A DNA stretch of 64,000 nt. Source: Malachius bipustulatus (Eukaryota; Arthropoda; Insecta; Coleoptera; Melyridae). This document shows positions 1 to 12,535 of this stretch, piece by piece. Below the pieces are notes generated by a model, which ran no database searches, was not told the DNA's origin, and saw nothing but the letters and a program-made list of their open reading frames with translations. Numbering within the stretch: position 1 is the first letter of the stretch; each line of letters opens with the position of its first letter. The DNA lies in contig OU342631.1 in the NCBI GenBank assembly GCA_910589415.1, positions 21,638,001 through 21,702,000 of the forward strand, read 5' to 3'. The translations under genes and the position numbers were made by a program.

Positions 1-608
1 GCACTTATTTAGAATAACCCTGTATACCTAGACGATTTTTCAAGTCTATAGGAACAATAAACTGTATTTGACAATTTTTCGGAATTTCGTTTTTTTTTTA
101 GGGCAACACACTTCGAATATTTCCAACATCCATCGTTATACCCGGCGATTAGTTGTACTAAAAAAGTTTATAATTTTGTACTGAAAAATAGGAAACTAAA
201 GAATGACTCAAAAGTGAAGAGTCAAAAACAAAGCTCATAGAAACTACACTTCGAAATACACCTTTCGATTCAAAAGATAATAAAATCAAAGCTTTGTCTC
301 CGTATGTGCTTTTTAAAGTATAATTATATTATTATGTGTATATGTATGTGATATTTGTTCTGCGTTTAAAAAAAAAAAGATTTCGCCATCTTCCCTTCCA
401 CACTCGATTCGACTGAGACTGTTCAAGAAGGGACAAAGAAAAGGTGTCAGAAAAGTTCCTGAAGTCAATTCTACAGATTCACAGATTCTAACATAACTGA
501 TTCTGGATTAGGAACGAATAAAAAAGCAATGTTGGCGCGCTAGCTTGCTTATTCTGTGGTAAATGACATCATCATAACTGTCAATACTTTTGTATTCAAC
601 CTTATTGC
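1..608. other. AT-rich intergenic DNA, no gene seen
   Basis: No ORF with protein-like character and no splice-flanked exon was seen. The first 30 bases contain an ACCCTGTATA end-like motif, which may be the right end of a CAGGGTG-type element lying outside the window. Confidence 0.5.
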
Positions 609-610
609 TA

Positions 611-1017
611 TAGTAGGATTAACTTTAAAAAGTCAGATGTGACGTCACACTAACCGTCCGAATTAATATTTTTAATTTCACCAGAAAATGTCAAACAGTT
701 AATTGTCAAGTTGTGAACGAGCGTAAGTTATTATTGAAGAAATCATTCAAACAACGAATTGAACCGCTTACGTCAGTTTGAGAGCCACTGACAACTACAT
801 AAAATTTATTCACGTAATGACATTCTATCCTCTGTGTTGTGCATTTAATTCTCATTCACAACCAATGTTGACGTATACTTATTTATGCGGGATGGAGTGT
901 TTAGACAAACTGGACGGTTACTATGAAAACCACGTATATGCAACAAAATAAATCGAACTATCAAATGGAGATGTATTCTTAATCGATACGTATGACTTTT
1001 TAGACTTTATTGGACTA
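611..1017 (-). mobile_element. TA-flanked MITE (Tc1/mariner-like), copy 1
   Basis: About 407 bp, flanked by TA on both sides (609-610 and 1018-1019). The ends form an imperfect inverted repeat of about 35 bp: the left end reads TAGTAGGATTAACTTTAAAA and the reverse complement of the right end shares the core TAAAAAGTCA. It matches, in reverse orientation, 36639-37031. That second copy sits inside a repeat whose paralogue at about 62.3 kb lacks the insertion, which supports TA target duplication. No coding capacity. Assignment to Tc1/mariner rests on TA duplication and size only. Confidence 0.75.
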
Positions 1018-1121
1018 TATAAGTATAGTTATTGTATCCAATAGTTCCAGCTGTTCTAAAACAACTACTTTTTTGTTAAATCGTTTCATAAAGTTGACAT
1101 TTTGATTTCCATTTCAATTTA

Positions 1122-1618
1122 AATGACATTATTTTAGGCACAAGTGCTTTAAAGTTTGTGCTTTTTTATGCACTTGTGCTTAAAAGTTAAAAAAAGCCAA
1201 TTAAAAGAAAGTTTTCATGAAGCATTGCCCAATATAAAATACCAATTTCTAGAATCCATATTTTGTTGATTTTGGCGACTTAGGTTAGGCTTCATAAATT
1301 TTACTTAGTTTCCTAACGACTTATCAAAAATCTTGTGTAACATGCGTTGGAAAAGAAGTGTTTCAAGCACTTTGTGAAAATGGGAGTGTTTTAAGCACTC
1401 GAGGCCGAAGGCCGAGTGTCACACAAGATTTTTTGTTACATCGCCAAGAAACAACACTACTTCATGAATTCTAAGTCGTAAAGAAATATAAATTTACGAA
1501 CTCTGGAGATTGGTATGTCATATTGTCAAAGTGACAGTATCATAAATTTTCATGAAAACTTGCTTTTAATTGTCATTTATGTCACTTTTACGCACTTGTG
1601 TCTAAAAAATGACAATTA
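1122..1618. mobile_element. Foldback element, about 500 bp
   Basis: The arms at about 1122-1310 and 1440-1618 are imperfect inverted copies. The left outer part carries GGCACAAGTGC and the right outer part GCACTTGTGTC; inner parts share AAAGNAAGTTTTCATGAA and CATNCCAATNTCNAGA. The centre (about 1325-1435) has a second dyad, AATCTTGTGT against ACACAAGATT, and repeated AAGCACT words. No ORF. Probably a non-autonomous DNA element; target duplication not determined. Confidence 0.55.
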
Positions 1619-2856
1619 TATGGGTTTTTCTGTCGGATTTTTTGGCATATTATGAGCATCAAGAGAAATTTTCTTGATGCTTAAAAAAACACCATTGATT
1701 TTTATTGAAATAAGAAATGAAAGTGTCCATGAAATATGTCACAATAGTAGAGAAGTTGTTCTTAAAAAATTAACTGAAAACGAAATTTTTTCAGTAGCGT
1801 TCGTAAAAATTTAGATAAAAAGGACAATTATGGCGTTAGGTACAAAATACGGAATTAAATGATAATAAGCCATGCTGGAAAATGATCTTTTACGCGAAAA
1901 GGCATAACATTTGCTGAAAAACACTGAGCAAGGGTTTCAAAACTGATTCATACTAAAAAAACCAGCCACTTACCATTTTTTACCAAAAAGAGTCAATGAA
2001 AATATAAAAAAATGTAGTTGTGTTCATTCCTCTTAATTCATATAATAGAAGACAAAATTTCACAAAAATATCTGGATCGAATCGAAGATATTATAGAAAA
2101 AACAAATTTTTGATAAAAAAACTTTGGCTCTATCTGTAGATTCAAATTAGTTTAGGACACATATGTTTATATGATGAATGAATGAAAAAAACAACCTCCT
2201 TCAGCAATTGCAACAATTGACATACCAAGGAACACCATTGAAAAATGGGTAAAACGGGAAAAAATCTTTTTTTAAATTAAATTTTAACCGAGTTAAGCTG
2301 GATTTTATTAAATTATCGGCCCTAATATCAAAAAATAATTACACCATTCGCAATTCTTAATAACCATCTTCATTAAAGTAATAATTACAAGCCTTGTCGG
2401 CAATTGCAGTGCAATTCATAAGCATTAAATCAAAGGCTAATCTCACTTTTAAAAGACCGAATAAATTTTTCGCCTTATCTCACGAAGAGATCTCGTGTCT
2501 GCCCTCCGTACAACAACCGGCTAGTGTCAGTGTCTCGGACTCGGACTTGCTGATGAAAGAATCTGAAAACTGAGCTGAAAACTGAAACTGAAGCCGCTTT
2601 ATTACACTAACACAGTAGTAGTGTCTGGCACAAAGGGTGCGGCAGAAACAGAAGGCAGAGGTGGGTTGGTCTTTCAGAGAAATCCTCACTTCATTATAAA
2701 TAATAATGAAGTCAGACAGACTGGTCTCTTTTATATCACATCGAGTATCATATATATGTCTCGAAGGGGCCTTATTTAATAGAGAAAATCTCTGAAAATA
2801 GCCCTAGGCTAGACTAACCAGGTAAAAAAGTACCCTATATTATGATCGTCCTATAT
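1619..2856. other. Intergenic DNA; GC-richer patch at 2480-2690
   Basis: AT-rich with no recognisable gene. The stretch 2480-2690 is less AT-rich and on the minus strand contains several TCAGTT words resembling arthropod initiators. No DPE lies at the right spacing and no splice donor was found, so I do not call a promoter or exon. Confidence 0.4.
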
Positions 2857-2864
2857 GTCCTATA

Positions 2865-4334
2865 CGGCGTTTCTCAATTGGGCGAAACTACCTGAGTGAC
2901 CCTTCGGCACCACGGGGGGGCCTATAATCCTACAGCTCAATTGGGCGAAGGAATTTTTAAATACCGTTGAGTTATTTGCATGCTTTAATATGGCTACGTT
3001 GCCAGATTTTACAGAAATTCCGATTTTCTACATTAAATAAAACTGAAAAAAATAAATAAATAATATTAATATTTGATGTATTATTTTTTTAAGTTCTATC
3101 AAATACATCAAGCCCTTAGTGCATTTACAATTATTTTATACTATACTTACCTATACAGCAGAAACATGAAACATTAATAGAAAAGTAAACGTCGTTGCTA
3201 TACCTACCTACTCAAATAATCCATAAAAAGCAATCAATTACTTGATTGCTTGAATAATTGATTTATCATAAATTTATCATAATTTTCAATTGACTAGGTT
3301 ATTGCCTTTGAGAAAATCATGATAAATTTTCACGATGTTGTCAATTTCATGTTGCAATAATTATACTTTAGAAAAGTATTTATTTGCAGAAGTCCTTCAG
3401 TCTGTTTCAAATTTCTTATTTTTTTCTGAAAGTGCTGTGAAAAAATACCATTGCAATGACATACCTACCTAGTACCTATAAGGTACTCCACCGGAAGGAT
3501 AGAAATAATAGAAAGTTGTGTTAGAACTCCCTAATATTATTTTAGTCGAAAATGTTTCCTAATTTTCACGAAAACGATCGATTGAACGATTCGATTGCAT
3601 ACTTAATAATTAATATAGCAGAAAAGACTTTTGTTTTAATTATTGAAAAATTATTCATTTAATAATATTTCTCTGTCAAATAATTAGGGGATTCAATATT
3701 TAAAATTAATCATTTCAACATATGAAAATTCCTTATCCTATAGGTATGTGATAATAGAATTAACATTTTTTGTATGGGAGAGGATGATTTTCTACTACCT
3801 ATTTTTTGCATTTCCTACGTGCCCTTCAAGTGTGTCACGCGTGTTCATTAACACCCTACGTATTGAAAATTGTAAATATGATTATTATTGTTGCGATTTA
3901 GTTTTGAAAATAAATGTGAATTATTAAAGAGAAGTTTAATATTTAAATTTTATTGATTAGAAGTAGTATATTCCAGAGATATTTGGCATTGGAACTGCTT
4001 AGATTTAAAAACATGATGAGTTTTCAGTAGAAAATATGGAAAACACGAAAGGTCATCATTTTGTTACTAAACATAAATCATAGTTCGTTAATACTATTCA
4101 ACAATTCCTTGAATATAGTAAATGATAAAAAACTTTTTTCATTGGCCACCCTTTAGTGTCGAACAAGTAGCAGTTATTGAAAATAAATCTGGCAACACAT
4201 ATATGGGCAAGGCCACACATGTATTTCTTTGTCTGTCCAGTTATCTCTTATAATCCCCTAGTTTCTCGTTTCTCGCCCAATTGAGCCCTGGGATTAGTGA
4301 ATAACATAATCCTTCGCCCAATTCGGTATCGCCC
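2865..4334. mobile_element. 1.47-kb DNA transposon, 8-bp target duplication (copy 1)
   Basis: Flanked by the perfect 8-bp direct repeat GTCCTATA (2857-2864 and 4335-4342). The left end starts CGGCGTTTCTCAATTGGGCG; the reverse complement of the right end starts GGGCGATACCGAATTGGGCG, giving a TIR of about 22 bp with the inner AATTGGGCGAA identical. The interior is AT-rich without a transposase ORF, so this is non-autonomous. Copies lie at 41790-43182 and 50669-52058. An 8-bp duplication fits hAT, P or Merlin superfamilies; the TIR does not let me choose. Another GTCCTATA lies just outside at 2848-2855. Confidence 0.85.
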
Positions 4335-4342
4335 GTCCTATA

Positions 4343-5230
4343 TTGTAGGTATGATCTCTAAAATCTCTTTATAAAACAGATTTTCAAGAAATTTTCTTCT
4401 ATTATAGGCGATTATGATTAAATTAGATAGTGGGTTTTAGGTTTAGGATAATAGATTTTTGGTGATACTTTCACTGAAGGAAGAGACAAGAAACTATAAT
4501 AAACGGCGTGAAGAAGTCGACTCTCGGCGTCGCGATTCGGGTTATAAACTCACGTTCACTGAACAATAAAGTTTGTGGCCCGTGCTGGTATTTAAATCAC
4601 AGAATTCAGCCATGTGTGAAGGAACTTCCGCCAGTCCTTTAGACTCCAAATATACAAAGTTAATTAACGTTACTAGGATACCCATATCTCTCTTATTATA
4701 CCGGCACCAAGCCTTAATAATACTCAATCATAAATCCCTACAATGACGACCTATCCCACACGTTTATAACAAAATCGTCATCGATAGGTCGATCGGTTTC
4801 ATTAGATTTCATCAGAGTGACGAAACCTAATCAATATTTGTCGAATGAAACTGACCATCTATGAAATGAAAATGGAATAATAATTCACTGGTCGCGTGAA
4901 CATCAAAAGATTCATTTTTTGCACTCTGCAACGAGACTACTTCTGGAAAAAGCTTCCGCCAACGGTCAGTTTTCGTTCAATAAAGTCACGCAGGATCATT
5001 TTTCATTCTTTGCCAAGACAAAATATAAAAAATCCAATCTATTTGACTAAATCGTTAATACACCGAAATTTATTTAATCCAAAGCATCAACAAAACGCTG
5101 TTCATATAAAAGTTTGGTAATTTCTCTGAGATTAAGAAAAGGGTCTAGAAAGGCTCTACCAAGACGGTTGTGTTCAAGCTAAGAGATGCTCCAGAAAGTT
5201 TCCATCTGTATTTTTTTAAGGTTCATCCAG
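4343..5230. other. Intergenic DNA, no gene seen
   Basis: Short open frames only, with no recognisable domain, splice-flanked exon or TIR pair. Confidence 0.4.
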
Positions 5231-5585
5231 TCCGAAAATTCGACTTTTTTTTGAGCCTGTCAAATCAGACTTACAAAAAAATTAACTAAGTAGTTTCGAG
5301 CTGACCTCACTTAACAAAAATCGAATTTTTTACCTGACCGGATCTTGCAAAAATTGAATATTGGATGTAACCGAACCTTGTCAAACCGATCTTGCAAAAT
5401 ATAATCCAGGTTACCGAATTTTGCAAAAATCGAACTTTAGAGCTGACCGGATCTTGCCAAAAACGAGCTGACCGGACTTTGCCAAAATCTAATTTTCAGC
5501 TGACCCGACGTTGTTAAATCGGACTTTCACAGAAAATCGAGCTGACCGGACATCGCAAAAATCGAATTTTCGAGCTGACCAAGGT
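5231..5585 (+). repeat. Degenerate tandem repeat, GAGCTGACCGGA type
   Basis: About eight to ten diverged units of roughly 30-40 bp built on GAGCTGACCGGA, CTTGCAAAAATCGAA and a short T-rich spacer (clear units around 5405-5580). The same unit recurs at 32030-32740 in both orientations. Not coding. Confidence 0.7.
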
Positions 5586-7486
5586 CTTAATTGTAACTCG
5601 GCTGCATGGCGCTGAGCTCAGGTCGTTCTGCACACATCGTTTCTGGATGGTACTTATGTTCTGGGTCATTTTAAAATTCTACTGCAGACAAACTAGGGAA
5701 GTGAGATAAATTTGAACGTCTAGGACCTTTACAACCGTCACAACTGTGTTACGTTTTTAGGGCTACATTTTTGGTCCTTTTTATTAAATCTATATGAATG
5801 ATACATTCTGATAATTCGTTTTTGTGTGGGAAATTCTTCTTGGAAAAAAATTAAACAATGACGGTATAACATTAGAGATACTTCGAATGCTCTTCTGGAT
5901 CAACTTTCAAAAAAGAGTGTTCAAAAAAGGGTTTAATTAAAAACCCGTCTTTAAGTATATGCAAAATATTGTTATTTTTCAAAAGAGATTGATTTTTTCG
6001 ATATTTTTGTAACTCTTTCTGTAAGCTTAACACTCGGAATACTAAAATCCTGAATTTTGGTTGATAAAAACCTCGATAAAAACTTTTAATCAAAACACAA
6101 TCGGTCAATTATCCCATGATTGTTTTGAATAGTGCATTTTTGATCATAATTCTCATGCATGTAAGTATCAAGAAATAATAAGTCGTTAGTTAGATTTATG
6201 ATGATCATCAGTCTTACTTTGAAGTAGAATTTCAAGCCGCATACATGCATAACCGAGTCCTCGGGTCAAGTTTTGGCACATATAAATTTCTCACATAGCG
6301 CAGCAATAAGCCCCGAGGTAAGATAATTAGCATTCCAATCGAGAAAAGCAAAAGCGTTTATTACGTTAATTTCAGAGTAATGGAGAAAGTGAATTTCAAT
6401 TGACATGTCATAAAAATGACCTTTAAATTCAAGGCTCAATTTCATCCTATCTGGTTGTTATACATAATTCCAGTAGCAAGCAAGGTGCTAATCCGGATAA
6501 AACCCATATGTGTAAACGATGTACTGTACTTACATAACAGTTATTTTCAATCAGGAATGTGTCACCTCGTTTTACTGGAAATTCTCGTTATAAAATTTCG
6601 CGGAAATTAGTCAACAAACACCTTAGGTATAAATAAATTAACAAATATTTGTTGCACTTTACATTTACATATTATGGTAATACGGGAGATTATTCGCGGA
6701 TCGAAAGTAATATTTCACGGGGTGATTCTACAGACAAATAAAGTGGAAAAAATTCGTGACACTACCAAGAAGTTGACTCACGTAAATGAGCAAGGTAAAG
6801 TCCTCAACCTCTCAAGAATTTAATTGGGGTAACGTATTATAGTAGTTGGAATAAGAATTGACGCGGTTTAATCATGAGATATTATTTTTATTATCAGTTT
6901 CACTTATATGCATTTCAAACTGCTGAATTAAATCTATACAGGTATAAGTCTGACGTTGCTATTATTTTTTTTTTAATTTACGTAGGTATTATCTCTTTTA
7001 ATTATTGAGAGTAGGTAATTTGAAAACACCAAGAAGCCGCACGAACTAAAAACATTTACTTGACGTGTTTCTCTTTTTCTGAATCTGGCAATATTATAGT
7101 GAGATAATTCTGACTCTCTCTCTCTCCCTCTGATTCTCTAAATAATCACTTTAAATTGCATTATATTCTCTGAAATATTCAAGGATTCAAAGAAAAGTAC
7201 AGGTTTTATAATTTCCCGGAGAGGGGCAATCATTAACTTTTATTAAATCGTTTATTTTTAATCTGAACAGAAGTTTTAAACTAAGTAATTGAGGTATTTT
7301 TGGGTAAATAAGTACTAATTTAAGCAAGGTAAAGTTTCCAATTTATTTGTAATAACTCTGAGGATTTTCCCATGGAAAAATTAGAATAAAATGGTATCTG
7401 ATTAATAGTTATTGTTTAGCAAGAAATAACCTTGAAGAAGTATTATTTATTGAAATTATATATACAGGGTGTTTCTATAATATGTA
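5586..7486. other. Intergenic AT-rich DNA, no gene seen
   Basis: Open frames are short and low in complexity. Around 6281-6320 a TATAAA word is followed by GAG|GTAAGA on the plus strand, which resembles a promoter plus donor. The implied exon would be only a few bases long, so it is not called. Confidence 0.4.
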
Positions 7487-8279
7487 TACAGTGCTTCTTA
7501 AAAGTAACGGAGAAATTCATTTATTTAAATTTATAATTAAAAAAATAATTAAACAGGTCAAATTTTAAATTTATTTTACGTTTTATTGACGTTTCCTTAT
7601 TTGGCTCAGTAATGACGCTCAAATATTTTTTAATGGGATACCCTGTATATTATTACATTTTAGGATTGTCTTAGAAAATCCAGTAAGAAGGGTTTTTACT
7701 GTCGCAGTTTAAATTGAGTAGGTTACGAGTTATAAACAAATGAAAATCGCAATTCTCCATTTTGAAAGCAGCTCACATTGAAAACGGCTCGAAATATTGA
7801 AAAACGGCCAACATATCCCTATCTTAACTATTCATGTGATACTTTTCAGTCTACTACTTGAAATTTTTATACAGGGCGATTAAAAATCTGATAATTTCCA
7901 TTACCGAGTATTAAAATTTTATCCACATAGTAGGATACCATGTGAAAAAGTTAAGATAGAAACATGTAAGTAAGCCGTTTTCAGATATTTGGAGCCGTTT
8001 CTGATGTACACTGTTTTCAAAATTAAAAATTGTAATTTTCACTTCTATAGTTGCAGTCTAAACTGCGACTGTAAAAACCGCTCATACTGGATTTTCTGAA
8101 AATCTGAAAATGTAGTAATATACATGGGTGGCCTATTTAAAAAAAAATGCAATGACTTCATTACCGAGCCAAGGAAAACAAAAAATGTTACGTCAATAGA
8201 ACACAAATTATTTCGGTTTTTTTAATTCTATAAACTGAGAAAATGAATTAATCCGTTACTTTTGAGAAGCACTGTATAT
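7487..8279. mobile_element. Long palindromic element (CAGGGTG-type), about 790 bp
   Basis: Two imperfect inverted arms of about 380 bp (about 7487-7870 and 7895-8279) begin and end with ACAGTGCTTCT and its complement. The hinge contains TTTTTATACAGGGCGATTAA. The arms carry a conserved internal block (TTATAAACAAATGAAAATCG followed by an AACGGCTC word) also found at 43736-44291 and 44345-44790. No ORF. A TATACAGGGTGT end-like motif lies just outside at 7463. Confidence 0.7.
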
Positions 8280-8578
8280 CCAATTTCCTATAGCGAGTAG
8301 TTGGTGTTGATCAAAATAATCCTGAAAATCTTACAAAAATTGTCTTCAGTCCATTGGCTGCGAGACTATTTTTTATTTCAATCACAAAAATCCCATGCTT
8401 TGGAGCGATTCAAATTAACGGACGTTTCAAAAAAATCAACTTCTGCACAAATTTTTTTCTGTCTAAAGATTTGAGTTCATCTTTCGGCCATTCAGGGATT
8501 GATTTAAGTTTTCTTTTTTTCAGAAATGAATTCTCGACTCAAGTCTCGTAAGCTTTGACGAAGACAGGTAAACTATTA

Positions 8579-9621
8579 TACAGGGTGTTGCAAAACGTGT
8601 CAGAAAATTGAAAGGTGTGATTCAATTTTTATGGGTCCTCAAACGCACTGTTGTCGAGATAAAGGCTGTTAACCAATTTTTTCTTCTTCAGTTTTTTTGA
8701 CAATATTTCAGGAACGGTTTGAGATACTGAACAGTAGTTTGAGATGCTGAACTCAGCTTTTGAACATGGCATGTCATTTTTGTTAACTAGGTACTTTTTG
8801 AGCGCTAATAATTCGATTTTTTTCAGTGATGGAGATTTGACGATTACGTAAGATTTTTTGTTCCTAATTTCTATGAAAATTAACATTTGAAACGAACATG
8901 TTCAACTGTCAAGAAAGGTAGGTAGGTTAGGTATACTCTTTGTCAAAAGTTCTAATATGAATCGTTTTTGGAGAAAAGGGCGTTTTAAAAAGTTAAATTT
9001 TTCATCATAAAATGCTGTCTTTATAGAACGCCATTTATAAAATCCTATTTTATATATAAAATGTAAAATCAGAAAATATTTCAAAAAATGTAAAACTAAA
9101 GGCTGCTAAAAGATATATATTTTTGTAGTAATTGGACCGTCAAAATCGAACGCCATGTATAAAATCAAATCGCATTTCAAGCATAAAAGAGGGAATAACT
9201 TTTTTCAAGATCAGGCCTCGTTTAGAAAATATTAACAAAAATGTAAAACTGACCTGCCATTAAAATGTATTTTTTTAGTAACTGGACAGCTAAAACCGAA
9301 CGTCATGTATAAAATCGTATTTTAAGCATAAAAGAGAGAATAACATTTTCCAAGATGAGGCCTCGTTTAATTAATACCTCAAAAAATGTAAAACTAAGGC
9401 CGCAATAAAAAATGTTTTTTCAGTAACTGAACAACAATTTTGAAAATATTTCCTAAACGAGGCCTGATCTTGAAAAAAGTTATTCTTTTCTTTATGTTTA
9501 AAATCCGATTTTATACATGCAGTTCGATTTTGGCTCTCGATGAGTTACTAAAACAAAAAAAAAACATTTTCACAGCTCTCTTTGTTTACATTTTGGCTGT
9601 CCAGAAACCTAACACCCTGTA
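8579..9621. mobile_element. CAGGGTG-ended element with internal repeats
   Basis: The left end reads TACAGGGTGTTGC and the right end AACACCCTGTA, a short TIR, flanked by A/T-rich sequence. The interior has direct repeats of about 150-160 bp (about 9086-9240, 9241-9375 and a partial unit) sharing ATGTAAAACT, GTATAAAATC and AGATNAGGCCTCGTTTA. An inverted partial unit follows at about 9441-9560. No transposase was recognised. Confidence 0.6.
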
Positions 9622-11264
9622 TTTTATTTATAATAATTAAGTAGGTATTATAATAAACATTATAAGATCAGATTAAAACTAAAAGTGTATTCTTTGAATT
9701 AGAACAGTCACAACACTTCTGTCGTCAAGTTTATGTTCAGGTTCATCAAATTTGTACAGTTTTGGTAATTTATATTGTAACTGAGTTCTGATCATGCTTC
9801 AATGATCATCTGAGAAGATATATAAAAGTATATTTGGGTAGGCGTCTCGTACTTTTTGTTTTTGGACCGACTGAAACCTGTCAGTTATTATTCAGACATA
9901 ACAGAAGTTCCCGACTTATTTTATAAAAATTTCGTCTAGTAAAAGTAATTGTTAGAAGAGCTTTCTCCGGTTCTATTTCATTGATGTTATGAAATATTTG
10001 AGGTTTTCATTGAATAAGCTCTGACTTAACACTTTTACCGATCATGATCAAGGTAATTCCGGAGTATTGTTGGAACTTGGAACGGGTCCTAGATATATAC
10101 CTACGTATACGAGGCAAGTATGTCAACAACAATAATTGATGCTGGAAACGAAAAAGACGATTAAGCGAATTGTAAATTTAACTCAGGCTAGAGCGATTAA
10201 CAATGTCCATCCTAGTTAGTGGACTTACTTTTTCAATCGCTTCCTAACAAAAACCCAATCAAGTATGTCACGCTATTTCATTACCTTTTTAAATTACGTT
10301 CATGACCGTGATGGAGAAAAATTGTTCAAACAATACACCTAACTGGTAATGCGAACTTTTTTTTAAATCAGAACTGTATGATATTAATAGAAAGGATCCA
10401 CTTTCTATAGGTACTAATTTTATCCCTTCTAAAATTAGTAAACAAAAAAAAGGGTGCACAATAATAATAATATTTCCGGTGAATGGTAAACCACAATTCC
10501 TTATTAAATTCTAATTCTAGTGGAATTAATATAATAATGAAAGGTATAGGTAATTATACCGTGTGTGTAGTTTAGTATCGTAGCATATCCCAGATTTCCC
10601 GTTAATTCAATTCAGTCATTATGCGAATGCATCCTATCGAAATCCTGTCTCTATTTTATGATAATAAAGGGGAGTGTCGCTTATCCATCCATCCACGTTC
10701 GCTTGCCACGATTCTAGATTCCGTCACAGTGGGTGCCCTTTTCCGGTTTCGACTACGGTTGACAGCTGATCAGGTGGCGACCACCTCCGTGGGAAAATCG
10801 TGAAATTATCACTTCCGTAGTCATTTCTATTTCCATAATTCTAATCAAATTATTTTCTATAAATAATAAATATATAAATTTAAATACCACTGCATTATAC
10901 CTACATTATTTGATAAAATTTTACCGCATTTTTATCTACCTACATTTTTTATGCACCACCATTTATGAACCACCAATCGATGAAAAATTTTAGTTTTAAG
11001 AAACTGTAAACTTCCTAGCACTTTATAATTTTTGGAAACCTCAAAAAGTAAAAAGAATAAACAGAAGGGACGTTCCGAGTACGCTTTGAAACAATATTTA
11101 CCGGAAGATGTTGGGAAAATATAAAGGATAAAAAATATATATCAGAGATAATGATCTAAAAAATTTATAATAGGTATTAATAAGTTGAAGAATTTTTTTC
11201 TTTTCGTAAAATCATATAAAATAGTTTTTTTAATTGAATTCAATATTGCCGACAGTTTCGATGA
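9622..11264. other. Intergenic DNA; TATA motif and GC-richer patch
   Basis: No gene identified. TATATAAAAG at 9819-9828 is a good TATA-box match on the plus strand, but no initiator at about 30 bp or exon follows. A GC-richer patch at 10610-10803 includes an open frame of 60 codons without recognisable domains; it could be a host exon or old element sequence. Confidence 0.4.
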
Positions 11265-12535
11265 AATTTTTTTTAACTTTACCTTGTTTTATCTGTTCAA
11301 AAAAGTATTATTTTTTTTAACATTTAATTAAACATGTAAAATTAATTTTTTTAATTTACTATTAATTTACTATTAATTAATGAATTAATAGTAAAATAAA
11401 AAAGTTAATTTATATTTGAGATTATTTATTAACTTTTACCTTGGTTTTACCCTCGTACCAATAAAAACTGCTAACTAACTTCTTTTTCGAACAGATATCT
11501 AACTAAACACGTAGTTAAATAAAAATAATAATTTGTTAAGCCGATTTTTTTTAACCTATTATTTATTAACCTTTACCTTAGGTTTACCTGTTAAAAAAGT
11601 CTAACTTTTTTTTGAACAGAGGTATTAATTAGCCAGGTAGTTAAGTAAATAATTTAATTTATTTAAGCCATGTTAAGAATAGTTATTTAACTTTACCTTG
11701 ATTTTACCTATTCAAAAAAAGTACTGTTTTTTTTATAATTTGATATTTAATAATTAAACAGGTACCTAGTTAAAACAATATTTAATTTGTTTAAGCCAAT
11801 TTATAAGAATATGACCTTACCTTAGGTTTACCTGCCAAAAAAAGCTAACTTTTATTTTATGAACGGGTATTTTATTAGTTAAATAAATTATTTATTAATT
11901 TCAGACAGATTATGAATATTTATTCAACTTTACCTTGGTTTTACCTGTTCAAAAAAAAGTGCTATAGAGTATCTGTATTACCGACACTGACGCTTGTAAT
12001 TTTTTTTTCGAACAGGTAAAACCAAGGTAAAGTTAAATAAATATTTATTTATTTCAGCAAATTCAAGAATATTTTCCAAACTTTATCTTGGCTTTACGCT
12101 CGGTTTCACCCGTTCAAAAAAGAGTGCAATTTTTTTTTGAACAGGTAAAACCGAGGGTAAAACCAAGGTAAAGAAATTAAACAAATATTTATTTTTTTAG
12201 TCAAATTCAAGAATATTTACACAACTTTAACTTGGTTTTACCTGTTCAAAATAGAGTGCAATTTTTGTGAACAGGTAAAACGAAGGTAAAGTTAAATAAA
12301 TATTTAATTTAGTTAAGCAGTATTTTTCAAGAATATTTACCTAACTTTATCTTGGTTTTAACTGTTCAAAAAAGAGTGCAGTTTTTTTTTTTTGAACAGG
12401 TAAAACCAAGGTAAAATTAAATAAATATTCAATTTTTCTAAGAAAATTCGAGAATATTTATCTAACTTTACCTGGTTTTACCTGTTCAAAAAATAGTGCA
12501 ATTTTTTTTTTGAACGGGTAAAACCAAGGTAAAGT
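11265..12535. repeat. Tandem array of hairpin-forming repeats
   Basis: About ten units of roughly 115-135 bp. The last five each contain both arms of a strong dyad: AACTTTACCTTGGTTTTACC then TGTTCAAAAAAGAGTGCA, a T-run, and GAACAGGTAAAACCAAGG. Earlier units (11265-11830) retain mainly the left arm and are more diverged. Spacers between hairpins are A/T-rich (TAAATAAATATTTA and CAAGAATATTT words). The unit at about 11930-12035 has extra bases between its arms. Not coding. Confidence 0.85.

Noticed and set aside
6281..6320. TATA box plus GAG|GTAAGA as a first exon
   Set aside because: The implied exon would be only a few nucleotides long and no initiator is present.
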